Positions 60,495 through 64,000 of a DNA stretch of 64,000 bases are shown in pieces. The position numbers and the translations under genes were made by a program. The notes beneath the pieces are model-generated. The model searched no databases and was not told the DNA's origin. It saw nothing but the letters and a program-made list of their open reading frames with translations. How positions within the stretch are numbered: position 1 is the first letter of the stretch; every line of letters begins with the position of its first letter. The stretch spans positions 165,753,877 to 165,817,876 of the forward strand of contig NC_077234.1 in NCBI RefSeq assembly GCF_027887165.1, written 5' to 3'. The stretch comes from Monodelphis domestica. Taxonomy: Eukaryota; Chordata; Mammalia; Didelphimorphia; Didelphidae.

Positions 60495-60670
60495 TGTTTT
60501 AAAACCCTTACCTTCTATCTTAGGTTGATTCCAAGGCAGAAGAGTGGTAAAGGTGATGGAGTTAAGTGATTTGTCCGGGGTCACATAGCTAGGAAGTGTC
60601 TGAGATCAGATTTGAACTCGGATCCTTCTGACTCTGGGCCAGACTATCCACTGAGCTACCTAGCTGCCCC
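60495..60670 (-). mobile_element. SINE1_MD-like SINE, antisense
   Basis: Reads TAAAACCCTTACCTTCTATC, GTCCGGGGTCACATAGCTAG and CCACTGAGCTACCTAGCTGC. Confidence 0.85.
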
Positions 60671-61654
60671 TGAACTTAGTTTTTAAAGTGAATGAACCAA
60701 CCAACTAGTGCTTGCTGTAAAAGTTTCTTCACTCACCAATTCATTTTCTTTCACTGACTTAAGTAAATTAGGCACTTTTGTCTTATTGACTGCTCAAAGA
60801 GGAATGCATTTTTTTTTTTAATTTCTCCTTGTAATTTGGGAGGAAAACTTGAGAGGAAGAAGCAAGGTTCCAGTGTCAGGACTGGAAGCCTCAGTCCCTG
60901 GCATAATCATCTGTTTTTGAAAAGTGCTGTTATTTTGAGGGATTTAATCAGCCTTGACTTCCAATTTTACAATTTCCATTTAGCAATAGAGGCCCCTGTA
61001 TTCTACCCATCTTGTTAGAGGAACCATCTTGTAACCCAAACTCAAAAGAGGCAGCTCTGGATAAAGGGTGATTGTATGGCTCTGGGTCATCTGTTTTTAG
61101 CAAAAAGCACCTAGTAACAGACACACAACTTCTTTCCAAAATCAGTATAGTTGAGTGACTGCTCTGAGGAGTTTGAAGCTCCTGACATCCAGTATTGGTA
61201 TATTCTGAACACCCATTGGTTCCCTACTAAAGATTTCCCCACCCTTGTTTTTATGGATAGAGACCTCCAGAAACAGGTCTCATGGGGGTCATTAGGGGAA
61301 AGATTGTGGAAGAATCTGTTTTACATCTCTCAGGGTTGTAGCCTGGGGTCTGAGTTCCCATTTGAATGATATTTGACTGGTGGGTGATTCATTAAATGGG
61401 GAATCATCAAGGTATCCAGGTTGGGGGATATAAGTTTTCTAAAATGTACAGAGTTCCTTCTACAGCTCTCTGAACTTCCTTCTTAGATTGTGGGAAAGCA
61501 AGTGCCAGTAGCTTATTCTTCTGGAATCCTCTGAACTTTGCGCACCTCTTGTATTCTCCTATAAATGACTGAGCAGGCCTCACCTTGGAATTCCTCTCTT
61601 TTTCCCTTCCTCCTTCCATCCTCACTCTCTCCCTCCCACCTATTTACCCTCAAT
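60671..61654. other. Intron 4 segment, nothing recognised
   Basis: Unassigned. Small open frames have no recognisable features. Confidence 0.4.
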
Positions 61655-62125
61655 TACATGTAAAAAGTTTTTTAACATTTATTTTGAAAAAATCTGAGTT
61701 CCATATTTTGTCTCTCTTTCTCATTCTACTTCTTTCCCTCTCTTCCTTCCTACCTCTAGTGAGTAATCCAATACAGATTTTACATATGCAATTATATTAA
61801 ACATTTTTCCATGTTAGTTATTGTGTGGAAGAGATCTCACACAAAAAGAAGAAAGTGATACATAGTACATTTCCGTCTGCATTCAGACTCCATCAATTCT
61901 TTCTTAGAGGGCAAATGGTATTTTTCATCACAAGTCTTGGGGATTGTTTTAGATAATTGCATTGCAGCCATTCACAGTTGTGCATCAACAATATTGCTTT
62001 TACTGTGTACATTGTTCTGGTTCCATTCACTTCACTTCGTATTGTTTCATGTAAGTCTTTACAGATTTTTAAAAAATCCTCCTGCTTGTCATTTCTTATA
62101 GGACAATAGTATTCCACTGGTTGAT
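61655..62125 (-). mobile_element. L1 3' end, antisense
   Basis: Begins at TTTTTTAACATTTATTTTG and runs through antisense landmarks (CATTCAGACTCCATCAATTC, TTCACTTCACTTCGTATTG, GACAATAGTATTCCACTGG). 5'-truncated. Confidence 0.75.
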
Positions 62126-62880
62126 TATCTACCCCCGTGTCTCATAGAGGCCACAGTCTGATCTAGAGTCTCTGCTGTTGTGGTCTCATCTAGTCCAGTC
62201 AACATTATTTCATCAATATGGTGATGTATACCAGTGCTCTTAGGAAAGAAAGCCTTTTCAGGTCTCTGCCTACCATCATGTGGCATCATGAAGGAGAGTT
62301 CATTTAAACTTGGGGAAGGAAGGAATTTTGGACTTCATCCCAGGTGAAAACAAATGATATCTGACTTGTTTCAGCCACAGGAAAAGAGAGAAAAGAAGGT
62401 TGATAATTTCATATTTCTTATTCTGGTTAATAAAATTAACAAGATCAGGAATAGTTCTAAAGCTAGACATGCTGACTTTTGTAAGCTGCCAGGTGTCATC
62501 TGCCTACTTCACAGGATTGTTGTAATTGGATCTAGTATAATGAAGTAAAATAGCTTTCCTTCATTTCCATCACTAGAGAAGAAACATCTTTCACACCCTT
62601 GGAGAACCATTAGTAAATGATTTTAACTACATAGGTTGATTTGGGTAACTCTTTAGGTGTTGCCATTTATCCTTATCAACAAATTAACCTGCCTGAGTAC
62701 TGAGACCACAATGCTCCTTTCCTTCATAGGTTGCCACCCTCAGTAGACTCTTTCAAATAATCGAAATAGGGCAGGGGCTTTGGAGGGTACCTCGTGCTTG
62801 GATGGTGCTGAAGAGTCCCCAGTGCCCCGATTCTTATTTTCTCACAGTTTTACAAGTATGCCTATGGACTGCCATCATTA
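62126..62880. other. Intron 4 segment, nothing recognised
   Basis: Unassigned sequence, no gene. Confidence 0.4.
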
Positions 62881-62889
62881 CTGTCTTAC

Positions 62890-64000
62890 CAATCCTATAT
62901 TTCAGGAGCAACACCCAAAGTTCCCTCCTGGAGATAGTAAGAACTCATTTCCTGATAGAAATCATTAAAATTCCAAGGAACATTGCAGTCAGAATCCAGA
63001 ACTTCCAGTTTAAAGAAGAAATACTGCAAACAGCCAGAGAGAATGAATTCAAGTACTGAGGAGCCACAGTCAGGATTGCACATGGATCAGGGACTGCTAT
63101 AAAGGTGCAGCAAGCTTGGAATATAATTTTCTAGAAGGCAAAGAAAATAGGCTTATAGCCAAGAATGATGTACCCAGCAAAACTGAGTATATAGTGCTAG
63201 AGAGGAGAAAAGTAGAATAGAGGATTTGTATTTAAGGAAATAGAAGATTACAGCTGCATAGAAACTTTGAAGTTCAAAAACAGCAGTTAAGAAAAGCATA
63301 AAAAAGTAAACATGAGTGAATGAGAGACTAACCCTGTATAGATTGCATACATTCAAATTTGAGGACATGATTTGTGTGTTCCCTCTTAACCTTATCATCA
63401 GGGATCATGGAGGGAGTCTAATTAGATAAGACTTGGGAGTGCTTCTATTATATCCTCATAATATTTTTTAAAATGTAGAGGAATACATTGTGGGGGAAAG
63501 GAAAAGAAAATTAAGGAAAATGTTTCATAGTTAATATGCTCAACTAGGCATCTCTAGAAAAAAGGTAGAGTGGGTGGGGGAAGCTGATGATATTTCACCC
63601 TGATTGGTTAAAGAGTGTAGATGCACATGTACAGCTACTGAGTTAGGTTCAGAAATATATTTACTCAGTAGGAACGTATGAGAGAAGGGGAGAATTAGAG
63701 GAAAGTTATAAGCAAAAGACTTTATCTAGAATTAATTGATAAAATTAACATATTTGTACAAATTAATATGATTTAAAATGAATTTGCAGGAAAGTGTAAA
63801 GATGGTGGAATATCAAGGCAAATATAGCCTAGCTCTCCCACCACACCTTCCTCCACTAAGATCTAGAAAATGTGCCAAATTGAATCTTGATGGAAATCCA
63901 AAATAAAAAATATCACAGCGAGTTATTTTTCTAGTTCAGATTGGCACAGGGAGACAGAGAGGTCCACAGACACCAGTGATGGGGTCTGGCCACGAGTTTC
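62890..64000 (+). mobile_element. Sense L1 or half-L1: ORF1 end and following spacer, open at the right edge
   Basis: 62945-63180 encodes the C-terminal part of an L1 ORF1-like protein. A KIPRNIAVRIQNFQFKEEIL block and TARENEFKY are followed, after one stop, by ATVRIAHG and, near 63105-63130, QAWN. The next kilobase resembles the L1 inter-ORF region. It continues past the window, so an ORF2 cannot be excluded. Confidence 0.6.

Larger units (their letters stand above)
31920..64000 (+). other. PCCA: PCCA intron 4 (at least 32 kb, open at the right edge)
   Basis: Begins GTAAGT. I looked on the + strand for the expected next exon, which should start with a VHVKMADEAV-like run, and did not find it, so intron 4 appears to extend beyond the window. 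The visible part is mostly repeats with a repeat-poor stretch at 53.5-57.5 kb. Confidence 0.75.

Noticed and set aside
31920..64000. Search for PCCA exon 5
   Set aside because: No splice-flanked sequence encoding the expected next block was found by reading; a tblastn of PCCA against the window would settle it.

Overview
This window reads as nuclear DNA of a marsupial, most likely a didelphid (South American) opossum. The evidence is AT-rich intronic sequence packed with marsupial-type tRNA/CORE-SINEs (a SINE1_MD-like family and MAR1-like copies), marsupial-type L1, RTE-type LINEs, several LTR families and one SPIN-type hAT element. SPIN is known from the opossum lineage. The species call is an inference from repeat families recognised by eye; no database was searched.

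One host gene is recognised: the 5' part of PCCA (propionyl-CoA carboxylase alpha subunit, mitochondrial) on the + strand. A GC-rich promoter with GC and CCAAT boxes leads into exon 1 (2823-2927). Exon 2 is at 26427-26504, exon 3 at 31687-31734 and exon 4 at 31851-31919. All four junctions have GT/AG sites and lie between codons. The 300 coding bases give the first 100 residues: the mitochondrial targeting region, the start of the mature chain and the N-terminal edge of the biotin carboxylase domain, including the ANRGEIA motif. The next exon was not found, so intron 4 appears to run past the right edge.

Layout. 1-2690 is upstream flank with the end of an LTR-type repeat and MIR/MAR-type SINEs. 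2690-2927 is promoter and exon 1. Intron 1 (23.5 kb) holds an L2 remnant, a GC-rich RTE-like reverse transcriptase tail (9190-10015) and a nested complex at 12.3-24.6 kb. In that complex a near full-length antisense L1 carries an endogenous retrovirus with PBS and polypurine tract, three LTR-type insertions, a SINE, a LINE 3' end and a SPIN element. A second copy of one of the LTRs lies at 25.1-25.7 kb. Introns 2 and 3 are short. Intron 4 from 31.9 kb holds further SINEs, LTRs, a decayed RTE element with inserted L1 and SINE (43.2-45.15 kb), a foldback structure (45.7-46.2 kb), a third RTE-like relic (50.4-50.9 kb), a 1.25-kb LTR repeat (51.8-53.0 kb), a repeat-poor stretch (53.5-57.5 kb) and L1 sequence at the right end.

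Apart from PCCA, every open frame longer than 60 codons looks like a repeat, a low-complexity tract or chance. No tRNA, rRNA or CRISPR array was seen, and no unknown gene system. The most informative observations are the dated nesting of elements, the SPIN copy with a perfect target duplication, the tRNA-Arg-primed retrovirus, the 85-bp-arm foldback, and at least three distinct RTE-like lineages.
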